This document shows positions 1 to 8,507 of a stretch of 64,000 bases of DNA, one piece after another. The notes below the pieces were generated by a model that ran no database searches, was not told where the DNA came from, and worked only from the letters and a program-made list of their open reading frames with translations. Source of the stretch: Thermogutta sp039793925 (GTDB taxonomy: Bacteria > Planctomycetota > Planctomycetia > Pirellulales > Thermoguttaceae); contig NZ_JBAMME010000334.1 in the NCBI RefSeq assembly GCF_039793925.1, positions 1-64,000 on the forward strand. Direction: 5' to 3'. Each line of letters starts with the position of its first letter. The first letter of the stretch is position 1. The position numbers and the translations under genes are program-made.

Positions 1-187
1 TTCTGCTGAGAGTATTCACCGGGTTGAGTGGCCCTCGGTCATACTCCAGCAAAGCAGCTCATGTGAGAACTTGGAACCTTCGCTCCGAAAAAGAATACGT
101 CGTGGCGGAGCGATCACGCTATTTCGTGTCCTCAGATTGACGCATCATCCGAAGAAAACTCTTCCAACATAGAACAGGAGAGCGATC

Positions 188-1171
188 ATGAATGTGTGTC
201 GTAAGGATAACCCGAAACAGGGACTTTGCGCAGCTTTCAGCCCTTTGCAGCCGCGGCCTCCGCGCCGAGCCTTCACGCTCGTGGAATTGCTGGTAGTCAT
301 TGCGATCATTGGGCTTCTGATCGGCCTACTGCTGCCGGCCGTACAGGCGGCGCGAGAGGCGGCTCGGCGGGCGGAATGTTCCAACAACCTTAAGCAAATC
401 GGTTTGGCCATCCACATGTACCACGACAGCCACCGCACATTACCGGCGGGCTGGGCAGCCTACACACCGGATGGCCGCCACCCGATGGTCAACGGCTCAC
501 CGGGCTGGGCTTGGGGAGCTGTGATCCTTCCCTATCTGGAGCAAATGGGGCTCTATCAGGGAGGCATTCATCTGGAAGCCCCCATTTATGCTCCGATTAA
601 CCAGGAGGCGATCAAAACTTTTATCAGTGTGTACCGCTGCCCGTCTGATATCAACAGCAATGAACAGGTTTTTGAGGCTCACAAGCTTCACGAAGGTCAT
701 GAGCACGAGGAAGACCATCAAGGCGAAGAATATGACGAGCTGTTGATTGCACGCTCGAACTATGTGGGATGTTTTGGAACGGCGAACATCCACGTGTGCG
801 ACAATTTGCCACCCGGTCGGCAGTGCGATGGAAATGGAGCGCTCTTTCACAACAGTTTTTTATCGCTGGCTGCCTTGACTGATGGAACCAGCCAAACTTT
901 TTTAGTGGGCGAGCGAACCGTTGCCTTGGGCTACGCCACATGGTGTGGAGTTTTGCCTGATCCCGAAGCGCCCGCGGGTGTTCTCGCTTCTGCTGAATAT
1001 CCCCCAAATCTGAAGCACGCACATGCCCACAATTTCAGCAGCCAGCATCCCCAGGGCGCGAACTTTCTTCTCGGTGACGGGTCGGTGAGGATGATCAGCC
1101 AAACAATCGATTTAAATGTGTTCCACGCCCTGGCGACGCGGAACGGCGGCGAAACACCGGGGCCCTTCTGA
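188..1171 (+). CDS. DUF1559 domain protein with type II prepilin-like N-terminus
   Basis: The 327-residue product has a basic leader followed by a prepilin methylation/cleavage motif (FTLVELLVVIAIIGLL, about residues 29-44) and the planctomycete continuation LLPAVQAAREAARR. The C-terminus carries the LGDGSVRMIS motif typical of DUF1559 proteins. The family is hugely expanded in planctomycetes and is thought to be exported and processed like pseudopilins, but its role is not established. An acidic, histidine-rich stretch (HEGHEHEEDHQGEE, about residues 168-181) is unusual and could bind metal; that is inference. The ATG is preceded by GGAGAG at a good distance. It stands alone, convergent with the pilus operon, so there is no clear link to the Flp genes. 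Confidence 0.9.
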   Translation: MNVCRKDNPKQGLCAAFSPLQPRPPRRAFTLVELLVVIAIIGLLIGLLLPAVQAAREAARRAECSNNLKQIGLAIHMYHDSHRTLPAGWAAYTPDGRHPMVNGSPGWAWGAVILPYLEQMGLYQGGIHLEAPIYAPINQEAIKTFISVYRCPSDINSNEQVFEAHKLHEGHEHEEDHQGEEYDELLIARSNYVGCFGTANIHVCDNLPPGRQCDGNGALFHNSFLSLAALTDGTSQTFLVGERTVALGYATWCGVLPDPEAPAGVLASAEYPPNLKHAHAHNFSSQHPQGANFLLGDGSVRMISQTIDLNVFHALATRNGGETPGPF

Positions 1172-1375
1172 CGCGCTGGTCGCGGAGCGGCCAAGCTGCA
1201 CTCTCCACGAGGCTTCTCCCCCTCTAACTCTCCGTGGGGACGGCCGAGAGATCCGTGTCTGCGGCTTCCTGCGGTTTCAAAGTTGTCGGGAGATGCCTCA
1301 CATTGCCAGGCCCGCAAATAGTCCCTGCAAGAACACTAGAATATGCCGTTTTCGCCTGCCAAAAGGCACCGGTGC

Positions 1376-2572
1376 TCAGGTTTTGGCGAAGAGCTTGAAT
1401 AAACCTGATCGGACCGGTTTCTTACCCGTTTCCTTGGCCTGTTCGCCGCAGAGGGCCTCTGCCAGTCCCACGAGAGCGGTCGTGACGGCGGAGCGCGGCG
1501 CACATTCCAGGAGCGGCACGCCATTATTACGCGCTTCGCTGCACGCGCGATAGTCATTAGGAATTTGCCAGAAGATCTCGCGTCCGATGATTTCCTGGGC
1601 CTTCTTGAGATTGATTTGGCCGCTGTCCATCCCCAGCCGATTGACGACAATCTTTACCTTCTCCGCCATGCCAGGCATGTTACTGAACGACATCATCAGC
1701 CGCACGACATTGCGGAGGCAAGGCAGGTCAAGCTGTGTTACCAGCAGCACATGCTGGGCCATCTCCAGGGCCATCATGTCAACCGGGGTAAACGCCTTGG
1801 AAAGATCAAGCACAAGGTGGGTGAAGCTGGCTTTCAGTAAGCCGATGACCCGCTGAAGGTCTTCCGCGCTGATCAGAGAGACATCCTCCAGTTGCACGGG
1901 TCTCGGGAGCAAAAACAGCCCGGAGCTGTGTTTGGTGAGAGACCGTTTGAGCAGTGAGAAGTCCAACCGGGTGACGTTTTGCGCCACATCCACGATCGTG
2001 TAATCCGGGATGGCGTCTAAGAGTACATCGGCGTCGCCCAGGCAGAGATCCAAATCAGCCAGGACCACTGTGTTCTTGTCGTTGCGGGCCAAAGCGCAAC
2101 CCAAGTTGACGGCAATTGTGGAAGCTCCCACGCCTCCTGTCACACCCGCCACCGCGATGACCGTGGACCCCCGTGCCTTGGCATCTCCTTGACCAAACCG
2201 GCGTTCCTGAATTCGATTGATTGCCGCCAGTAGATCATCAATGCGCACGGGTTGAAGGAGAAATTCCTTTGCCCCTGCTCGCATCGCTTGAAGAATGACT
2301 GTCCCGTCGTGCGTGGAACTCACCACAAAAATGGCGCAGTCCGGCAACTGCTGGCTAACTCGCGATACCAGTTCCAGGGCCCGCTCCTGGTCATGATCGA
2401 TAGCGACGATACCAATATCCGGCTGAGTCTGCGCCACCACATCACTGAAGAACTCGTAACGAGAGCACTCCGCCTCCAGCCAGATCATATCAAGGCCCAG
2501 CAGGAGCCTCTTGAGTTCTTCCCGGCCTGTGTCGTTCGGGTCTACAATGGCAACTCGCAGAACATTACTCAT
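1376..2572 (-). CDS. cpaE: CpaE/TadZ-type pilus localisation ATPase
   Basis: The 398-residue protein has an N-terminal receiver-like domain (about residues 1-115) and a C-terminal ParA/MinD-like ATPase domain. The P-loop region at residues 143-152 reads GVTGGVGAST. Neither lysine of the canonical KGGxGK motif is present, as is common in TadZ proteins, where nucleotide binding is atypical. Family knowledge: TadZ/CpaE sits at the pole and recruits the Tad secretion machinery. It is the last recognisable gene of the minus-strand Flp operon, about 350 bp after cpaC. The motor ATPase gene cpaF and the tadB/tadC platform genes, which usually follow, are absent here. Confidence 0.9.
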   Translation of the reverse strand: MSNVLRVAIVDPNDTGREELKRLLLGLDMIWLEAECSRYEFFSDVVAQTQPDIGIVAIDHDQERALELVSRVSQQLPDCAIFVVSSTHDGTVILQAMRAGAKEFLLQPVRIDDLLAAINRIQERRFGQGDAKARGSTVIAVAGVTGGVGASTIAVNLGCALARNDKNTVVLADLDLCLGDADVLLDAIPDYTIVDVAQNVTRLDFSLLKRSLTKHSSGLFLLPRPVQLEDVSLISAEDLQRVIGLLKASFTHLVLDLSKAFTPVDMMALEMAQHVLLVTQLDLPCLRNVVRLMMSFSNMPGMAEKVKIVVNRLGMDSGQINLKKAQEIIGREIFWQIPNDYRACSEARNNGVPLLECAPRSAVTTALVGLAEALCGEQAKETGKKPVRSGLFKLFAKT

Positions 2573-2922
2573 ACGTCAGCCAGCACCTTTGTTCCAGGGG
2601 AAATTAACGATAATAGTCGCAGGCGTGATCGTCACCAGCCCACTGCCGTCTCCGAACCAACTTCTCAGGTCCCGTGGCGAAGAAGGACCGCCCCAGAACC
2701 TGCTGGACAGGGGAACTCGGGTTTTTTCGTCACCACCCGCCGGCGCGCTGTCCCCCCACCATCAAATATGGGTTATTTTTTAATGAGATGTGGGACCATT
2801 GTCGGCGATGAACAGGAAAAGACTGGTTTCGTGAACGGGCGTTTTGATCGGTACCGCCGATAACTCCGGACGGATGGATCTTAGCGTCGCCCTCATTCGA
2901 TTCGCTCACTTTTTTTGCTGGA
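2573..2922. other. intergenic stretch between cpaC and cpaE
   Basis: About 350 bp with no credible gene. Readings on both strands lack family motifs and look like composition artefacts. An internal promoter for cpaE could lie here, but I see no convincing -35/-10 pair. Confidence 0.5.
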
Positions 2923-4669
2923 TCAGTTATCGTATCCGATCTCACCCTTAAATCCTGGCAGGCTGCCCGGGGAAGCTGCTTTGTTCTGCGTACCCGCGGA
3001 TTGTGGGGCGGTACGCGTTCTGGGCGCGGTCGGCGGCACCACTCCTTGTTTACCAAAACTGATTGGGGAACTCTTCGAGACAGACGCTTGGGTGCCGGAG
3101 GACACTGGCGGTAGCGGTGCCGGAGGGGCCAGCTCCGGTGCGGCAGGCACGGTGGGTGTCGGCTGGGCAGCCGGTGTGGGTTTATCGTTGTCCGGCGGAA
3201 CGGTGGCCTTCCCCGCCTGGTTAATGTCCTCGATCTCAGCGGGACCGCCATTTCCCGGTGGACAACACCGCGGCACTTCAATGTACCCTTTCATGTACAG
3301 TTCCCAATCGNNNNNNNNNNGGGCTGGCGGTCTGAGTTCCCGGGCCGCACGGGGGCACTTCTTCCGGATTCATCGCATCGACAAGTTCAGGGGTCACAAG
3401 GATGAGCAGTTCGATGTCGTTGTTCTGTTCCGCTACTCGCCTGAATGCCGCGCCGATATAGGGTACGTCCGACAAAAACGGCACACCGCGACGCTGAGCC
3501 TCCACGCGGGTCTCGACCAATCCCGCAATGGCCAGGGTTTGTCCGGCCTGCATTTCCACACCGGTGTCCACTTCCCGAACCCTCAGCCCCGGGACAGTCG
3601 TCGAATTGATGACTACGCTGCGAGAGGTATCGATCTCGCTGACCCGCGGACGCACTTCCAGCCGAATTCGGCCATTACCCAAAACGATGGGGACGAAATC
3701 CACCTGGGTGCCATACTTCTTATATTCGATGGAGACTGTACCAAGGCTCTGCGGGACGATGATAGGAAACTCGCCACCAACCTGGAAAAACGCTGGCCGA
3801 CCACTGACCGTCACGAGGGTTGGTTCGGCAAGAACTTTCATGAGGTTGTCCTGGCGGAGGGCCTCCAACACCCCAAAGAACGCGTCGTTTCCGTCAAGTA
3901 CGCTGAAGAAGAACGTTTCGCCACCCGACGTGAAAGCGCTCGCCGCCGTACCGTTAGCCGGATTTGTCGGGCTGACCCCGGTGAGCAGACCACTCACGCT
4001 GGATCGAATGACGTTCTGCCCTGAGATTTGGCTCCAGTCAAAACCCAGCGAGCGGAGCTTGGTCCGCGAGACTTCCATCACCTTCACGTGGAGAAGCACT
4101 TCATGGACGCCACCCAGTGTCAGATTATTGATCACCCGCGGATAATACTCCTCAGCAATCTGCACGATGCGGCTGACGTGCTCCTGCTGGTCCACGTATC
4201 CCGAGAGAAGGACGCCACTGGCAATCGGAATGACTTTAATGGAACAATTGGGAAATTGGGCTTTGAGGAGCATCTCCAGCTCTCGGGCGTCCCCAAACAC
4301 AATCACGTCCACGGTATAGATGTTCCCCTGATCGTCCCATAAATTGACCTGAGTCACACCCGGCTTTTTGGCAAAAATCTGGATCTGGTTGGGCGACAGT
4401 GCGGTTAGGTCCAGAATTTCAGGGTTGTTCACTTGAGCCTGAGGAATCCGCCGATCCAGGGTGAGGATTCGGCTGGTGTTGACAGTCATTTCCTGTCGCT
4501 GAGACGGGCCGGTGACGCGGCAAACAACACCGTTTCCGGCAATTTGTCCGGCTGGAGTAGGCGGACCACCTTCGAAGGCACACGTATTGCCACCTGCATG
4601 CAGGAGCAGAGCGCAAATCAGCGCGAGCGACCCACTCAATGTGACCAAGTGGGGGAGATGCCTGATCAT
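2923..4669 (-). CDS. cpaC: CpaC/RcpA secretin of the Flp pilus (reading frame crosses an assembly gap)
   Basis: The N-terminal part (4669 down to the N run) has a signal peptide, the pilus-secretin N-terminal domain (motif LDRRIPQAQVNNPEIL), a BON-like segment and the secretin core (e.g. GVEMQAGQTLAIAGLVE, ending ELLILVTPELVDAM). After the N run another minus-strand frame continues with DWELYMKGYIEVPRCCPPG and a proline/alanine-rich tail ending at 2923, which resembles the C-termini of planctomycete CpaC proteins. I treat both parts as one gene, about 580 residues. As drawn, the ten Ns put the halves one base out of frame; a true gap that is a multiple of three restores the frame. The secretin forms the outer-membrane pore of the Tad apparatus. 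Confidence 0.82.
3311..3320. other. assembly gap (10 N)
   Basis: Ten consecutive N characters inside the cpaC coding region. The number is probably a placeholder, because 10 bases would shift the reading frame between two halves that clearly belong to one secretin. Confidence 0.95.
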
Positions 4670-4837
4670 CCGTGATCACCCTATTAACCAAGAGGTTCCG
4701 GCACTCCGAAAATGACAGGGCGGTATCCTAAAGGCCCCGCATCCGTGCGAAGAGTCCGCCCGGCGCAGCGCCCCCTGATCCTTATCGGCAAAAGTCGAGC
4801 AACTGGTAAATCTGATTCATTTCTCCAGGCTGAGACG

Positions 4838-5959
4838 TCACTGATCGCTCCCGCGTTCTGGAACGGGATTGTCCGTTGGAGGCAGCCATCCCCCGTCTTG
4901 AGAAGGAGACGTTTCCGAGGTCGGTTGCGTGGCTGTCGGCGAGGAATTATTCCCAGGGAAAGGAGATGCCGCACTGGCCGCGGTCCGCCAGATCATTCCC
5001 ATCGAATCCGGCCAAACGTGCTCCGTATCGGCCTCCAACACCACGTCGTTCACCTGGGAACCAAGCAGCAGTCGCATGGCCCAGGTTTGGCCGCCTGGGT
5101 TCCTTGTGGAGACCGCGGTGGTTGCTGTGGAATTCGCCTGAGTACTCAGGAACTGCGCGAAAGCGTCTTCTTTACGGAGGGTGTCGCTTCCGGGGACAAT
5201 CTCTTTCTCTGGATCCCCTCCCTGGGTGGGAAGCCCTAGCAATTCCATGGGATCGATCCCTTTGGTTTCTACGGGGTCATTGTCTCCCAGTCCCCGCATG
5301 ACGAGACGAATCTGACCGAGTTCCGTGGCCGCCGTGAGGATTTCTGCCTGCTCGGGAGTCACGAGGAGGGAAACGGTCTTGGCCTGAATCGACTTCTGGT
5401 TCTTTTCCTCACCGGTAAGTGCGTATTTGTCATCCACAGCGAAAACTTTGACATTCTGCAAAATTGTTCTGGTGTAATCCTTCGGAATGCCTTTGGAAGG
5501 CATTGCGGGAAAATGCACGACCACGTCCACGCGGTCGCTGGGGCGCAGCATACTCGCGCTGCCACTGACAGGATCTACCTTGACAGAAACCACGCGATAG
5601 CCCTTCGGAATCCATGGCGCAGCTCCCGCATCCACGGCCCCTTTCTCAAGCAGTTGGGCGTCCAGGATGGGGGAACCCTTGTAGATTTTGGTTTTGGTCC
5701 GTCGACCTTCAACGTCCTCCACTTTCAGTAGCGCCCCTTCCGGAATTTTGCTCTTGGGCCAGTCTTCCAGCTTGATTTGGGTAATCTTTACCGGATCACC
5801 CATGGGAATGTCCTCGGCTGCCACCACGATGGGTTTCATTTCGACGACGGGTGCCGGGGCCGCCCGATCCCGTGTGGCCAGAACCTGCTGCACCCCCACT
5901 GCAGCGACCAAACCGCATCCGAGTGCCAGTGCTAAAAAGAAGACTGATTTCGTGCGCAT
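4838..5959 (-). CDS. cpaB: Flp pilus assembly protein CpaB/RcpC
   Basis: The 373-residue protein begins with one N-terminal membrane anchor (SVFFLALALGCGLVAAVGVQ). A SAF domain follows (IVVAAEDIPMGDPVKI, about residues 45-60), then the RcpC/CpaB region (VDPVSGSASMLRPSDRVDVVV). The C-terminus is proline/serine-rich and probably disordered. CpaB is a periplasmic component thought to stabilise or gate the CpaC secretin. It sits between tadE and cpaC on the same strand, consistent with an operon. Confidence 0.92.
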   Translation of the reverse strand: MRTKSVFFLALALGCGLVAAVGVQQVLATRDRAAPAPVVEMKPIVVAAEDIPMGDPVKITQIKLEDWPKSKIPEGALLKVEDVEGRRTKTKIYKGSPILDAQLLEKGAVDAGAAPWIPKGYRVVSVKVDPVSGSASMLRPSDRVDVVVHFPAMPSKGIPKDYTRTILQNVKVFAVDDKYALTGEEKNQKSIQAKTVSLLVTPEQAEILTAATELGQIRLVMRGLGDNDPVETKGIDPMELLGLPTQGGDPEKEIVPGSDTLRKEDAFAQFLSTQANSTATTAVSTRNPGGQTWAMRLLLGSQVNDVVLEADTEHVWPDSMGMIWRTAASAASPFPGNNSSPTATQPTSETSPSQDGGWLPPTDNPVPERGSDQ

Positions 5960-6012
5960 AGGACGGAGTCTCAGCTTTCCTGGAGGAACAACGACAGACC
6001 CATCGCCGCGTC

Positions 6013-6552
6013 TTACTGCACAGCTTCACGCCGCATGGTGGTCGTGGCGCGCAGCTCCACCCCACCTAAGAACATTGGCGATGGCAGCCAGCTTACTTGA
6101 CGAAAAGGCACAGAAACCGTAACGGTCACCGGCTCACCGTAACCCGCAGAATCGATCGGGTCCGGCGTAACCGTCACAGTTGCCGAGCGAATCCCTCCGC
6201 TGGCGAGATAATCTTGAACGACACTGATGACTTCCGCCGTGGTGACTCCTTGAATGATCGCCCGGCGAGCGCCTTCTCGTGACGCGTTCGTGATCACCTG
6301 CTGGACCATCACCATTCGGCCAAACTCGATGAGGCCCAGGATCAGCAGGAAAAAGATAGGGGCGACGACGGCAAATTCCACCACTGCCACACCGGAAGGA
6401 CGCCCGCAATCGATGCCACTTGTGGAGCGGTTTTGTCTCTCACCATACAGGCCGGTTCCCTCCGTCTTTCGATACTTTCTCGCGACAAGACGCCCCAACA
6501 TTCCTCGCACAGGAAGCGTGGCACCGAAAGAGTAGACGGCGTTGGCTCGCAT
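6013..6552 (-). CDS. tadE: TadE-like pseudopilin
   Basis: The 179-residue protein has a basic N-terminal region of about 50 residues, the TadE signature SGVAVVEFAVVAPIFFLLIL (about residues 53-72), the following EFGRMVM, and a beta-rich C-terminus. TadE/TadF proteins are minor pseudopilins processed by the TadV/CpaA peptidase and needed for Flp pilus assembly. The start ATG is preceded by AGGTGG. It lies 16 bp downstream of cpaA on the same strand. The cytoplasmic leader before the membrane helix is longer than usual. Confidence 0.9.
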   Translation of the reverse strand: MRANAVYSFGATLPVRGMLGRLVARKYRKTEGTGLYGERQNRSTSGIDCGRPSGVAVVEFAVVAPIFFLLILGLIEFGRMVMVQQVITNASREGARRAIIQGVTTAEVISVVQDYLASGGIRSATVTVTPDPIDSAGYGEPVTVTVSVPFRQVSWLPSPMFLGGVELRATTTMRREAVQ

Positions 6553-6568
6553 AGATCCACCTCACCTT

Positions 6569-7147
6569 TCACACGGGAAAAAGCATCCCATTGAAGAGAA
6601 AATACGCGATCGTGCCGATAGCGATTGGAATCCCGTAAGGGAGAAGGAGCATCCGGGGTTTTCGTTCCGCTGCCAGCTCGGCCAACCTCTCGGGATGCCG
6701 AACGATCAGAATCTCATAGAGAATTGCAAAAAATTGCCGCGTGTGTTTCCAAGCAGCTCCACGACCGACCACCATAGCGACTGCGATGACCGCCCCCACA
6801 ATGACGGTGATCACAAACGCCCAGAGGGTATGTGTCATGCCGATCCAGGCCCCTACTCCCGCCAGCAGCTTGACATCTCCTGCCCCCATTCCCCCAATGG
6901 CGTAAGCCGGCAGCAAAAGCCCCAATCCCACAGCGGTCCCCAAGAGGCTCGACCACACGCCGGGCCAACCAAACCACCATCCGCTCATCACCCAGCCACT
7001 GATAATCAGGGGAAATGTGAGCCAATTGGGCACCCTGAGTTTGGTACCATCAATCCAGGCGGCCCAAACCAACACCACGCTGACAAACCAGCAAATTCCC
7101 CACACCGTCCAGGGTTGGTCTGATGCTTGGAGTACGCGTTCCAGCAT
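6569..7147 (-). CDS. cpaA: A24-family prepilin peptidase (TadV/CpaA type)
   Basis: The 192-residue, highly hydrophobic protein lacks the methyltransferase domain of PilD. Both catalytic aspartates of the GxGD peptidase family are visible: Asp33 in AAWIDGTKLRVPNWLT and Asp91 in GGMGAGDVKLL. About six membrane helices are predicted from hydrophobic runs. It should cleave the Flp prepilin and TadE in the inner membrane. It sits directly upstream of tadE and downstream of the pilin, a standard Tad arrangement. Confidence 0.93.
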   Translation of the reverse strand: MLERVLQASDQPWTVWGICWFVSVVLVWAAWIDGTKLRVPNWLTFPLIISGWVMSGWWFGWPGVWSSLLGTAVGLGLLLPAYAIGGMGAGDVKLLAGVGAWIGMTHTLWAFVITVIVGAVIAVAMVVGRGAAWKHTRQFFAILYEILIVRHPERLAELAAERKPRMLLLPYGIPIAIGTIAYFLFNGMLFPV

Positions 7148-7347
7148 TTGATCACGCTCCCAAAATAAGTCCGTGCGATGTTTTCGGTTGGGTCGTCATT
7201 TAGCCGTTTTTTCCAGCAGAGTGATGTACTCTAAAACATGACCAACGTGTCCGCGCTGCGGCAATGGCTTACACTTCAGGGGATTCGCGCAGCCATGGGC
7301 GTCCACATCGAAACTTTTACCAGCACATTGTCCGCCTGTGTGGTTGT

Positions 7348-7548
7348 TCACATGCGGACTGTCAGCAGGTATTGGAGGACGGCCGCCAGAAGTGTCAGCC
7401 ACAGGACCAGCAGCGAAAATGCCTCGCTCGCCAGTTCCGGGGGAATGGTGGGGTCCACGGTCAGATCTCCTTCACTGGGAATGACATCGTTGGAAGCTTG
7501 ACATTCTGGTGTGAACACATGACCCACGTGTTTGATCTCTCTATCCAA
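7348..7548 (-). CDS. possible small single-pass membrane protein between flp and cpaA
   Basis: A 66-residue reading frame with TTG start whose C-terminal third is a clear membrane helix (AFSLLVLWLTLLAAVLQYLL), preceded by an acidic, proline-containing soluble part. It lies on the operon strand in the 500-bp space between the pilin terminator and cpaA. I do not recognise a family. There is no strong ribosome binding site, and the frame begins immediately after the terminator hairpin, so it may not be translated. The hydrophobic helix is the main reason to list it. Confidence 0.35.
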   Translation of the reverse strand: MDREIKHVGHVFTPECQASNDVIPSEGDLTVDPTIPPELASEAFSLLVLWLTLLAAVLQYLLTVRM

Positions 7549-7559
7549 AAGTGTAGGTC

Positions 7560-7598
7560 AAAAAAAGCCCCTCGGAGCTTTTTTGAACCCCGAGGGGC
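7560..7598 (-). terminator. Rho-independent terminator after flp
   Basis: On the minus strand the 9-bp stem GCCCCTCGG (7590-7598) / CCGAGGGGC (7567-7575) is followed by seven T residues (7560-7566). It sits about 60 bp past the pilin stop. It probably gives a short abundant pilin transcript with partial read-through into cpaA and beyond. Confidence 0.85.
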
Positions 7599-7659
7599 AG
7601 AACTATCCCGCTTCTTAGCCCGGCCGTACCGACCGAGCTGCGCCGGACAATGTCACGCA

Positions 7660-7848
7660 TCAGTTGCCAGACGCGCTCTGGATAGAGTCGGTCACGTTCT
7701 GGAAAGTGTCACGAGCCGCGGTACCCAGGGACGAGATCGCCGTGAGGCAGACGATCACGATCAGGGCCAGCATCACCGCGTACTCCACAGCGGTCGGGCC
7801 ATCCTCCGAGACGAGGAAACGGTGCAACTTCTGAGCAAGCGACTTCAT
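7660..7848 (-). CDS. flp: Flp/Fap-type IVb major pilin
   Basis: The 62-residue prepilin has a 17-residue leader ending in Gly. After it come four residues and the Glu-Tyr pair diagnostic of type IVb pilins (SEDG then PTAVEYAVML), a hydrophobic helix, and a short polar tail ending DSIQSASGN. The chosen ATG has GGAGG seven bases upstream; an upstream in-frame ATG at 7875 lacks this. It is the structural subunit of the Flp pilus, processed by the CpaA peptidase encoded 500 bp downstream. It has its own terminator and a long structured leader containing a c-di-GMP riboswitch. Confidence 0.93.
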   Translation of the reverse strand: MKSLAQKLHRFLVSEDGPTAVEYAVMLALIVIVCLTAISSLGTAARDTFQNVTDSIQSASGN

Positions 7849-7924
7849 ACAGTTCCTCCAAGACAAGCGGGACATGTGATCAGCCTTGATCCTCTTTCAA
7901 GACTGATCCAGGAAAAGGGGGATC

Positions 7925-7971
7925 GACGGTACACGCCACGCTCCCGTGACGCCGGCCTGTCCCGTACCGTC
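7925..7971 (-). repeat. leader hairpin upstream of flp
   Basis: Inverted repeat with perfect 8-bp arms GACGGTAC (7925-7932) and GTACCGTC (7964-7971). Together with hairpins at 8090-8107 (CTGAAGG stem) and 8224-8266 (GACAGGG stem), it makes the pilin leader strongly structured. One of these may be the expression platform of the riboswitch. Confidence 0.6.
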
Positions 7972-8110
7972 TGCATCCCGACAACACCAAAACCGATGCC
8001 TCTTCCCCGTAGGCTGCGATGCCCGTCCACCGTATCGGCAGACGCGCCTCGCCGTCCCCGGCACGTCCCGGTTGTCGGCAGGCAGAAGCCTGAAGGTCAG
8101 CCTTCAGACC

Positions 8111-8210
8111 GCATCATCCCTTCGGCAGCCCGGCGACCGGATGCGACCACCCGGCCCGTAGCTTTGCGCCCCGGCCTTACGACCGGTTTGCCTTTATCGA
8201 GGATGAGGCG
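8111..8210 (-). promoter_or_regulatory. c-di-GMP-I riboswitch (GEMM) aptamer in the flp leader
   Basis: The minus strand shows the conserved GEMM elements in order: AAAGGCAAACC, a short hairpin, GGGGCGCAAAGCTACGGG, a second hairpin, then GCCGGGCTGCCG closing the outer stem with flanking ATCC/GGAT-type pairing. The residues matching the ligand-contacting G before CAAACC and the A within GCAAAG are kept; a G at the former position fits c-di-GMP rather than cGAMP. One departure is GGCGCAAAG where GACGCAAAG is usual. It lies about 260 nt before the pilin start and downstream of a promoter, so it should couple pilin expression to c-di-GMP. Confidence 0.85.
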
Positions 8211-8351
8211 ACAGGCCGTTAGCGACAGGGTTCTCGGGGACCATCCGCCGAGTTGCCCACCCTGTCCTGCGACGACCCTTCGGCCGTCCTCTCGGCAGCC
8301 CATCGAGTTCAGCGTCTTTTCGCTCGCTCTCAAAGGCCGCCTCTGTAATGA

Positions 8352-8379
8352 AAAATAGGTTATCTCTTCGGCTTGTCAA
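8352..8379 (-). promoter_or_regulatory. sigma-70-type promoter for the flp operon
   Basis: On the minus strand TTGACA (8374-8379) and TATTTT (8352-8357) are separated by 16 bp. Transcription starting near 8345 would give a leader of about 500 nt that contains the whole riboswitch. The remainder of 7876-8507 holds no gene. Confidence 0.55.
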
Positions 8380-8507
8380 ACGAAAAACTTTAGCCGCTTG
8401 CCAAGTAGAGTTCCAAACGGCAGGATTACCAGTGTCGTTCCGGAGAATCCCTCCGCCGCACATTTGGAACCCGGGTGACGTCCCAAGTCATTATTAGATA
8501 ACGACCC

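Noticed and set aside
1..187. Possible gene end at the left window edge
   Set aside because: No frame with a recognisable C-terminus could be supported in these 187 bases.
2252..2863. 203-residue plus-strand frame opposite cpaE
   Set aside because: Antisense to cpaE, low-complexity composition, no recognised domain and no binding site.
2915..4024. Long plus-strand reading frame across the cpaC region
   Set aside because: It is antisense to the clear cpaC secretin, crosses the N run and has no family motif.
7196..7402. 68-residue minus-strand frame between flp and cpaA
   Set aside because: It overlaps the better candidate at 7348-7548, has no membrane helix or binding site, and looks like chance.
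8264..8345. A second, degenerate GEMM aptamer upstream of the main one
   Set aside because: Short pieces such as AAAGACGC and GGGCTGCCG recall the consensus, but GCAAACC and GCAAAG core motifs are missing, so I do not call it.
7264..8358. 364-residue plus-strand frame across the flp region
   Set aside because: It runs antisense to the flp gene and to the riboswitch, and its translation has no domain signal.
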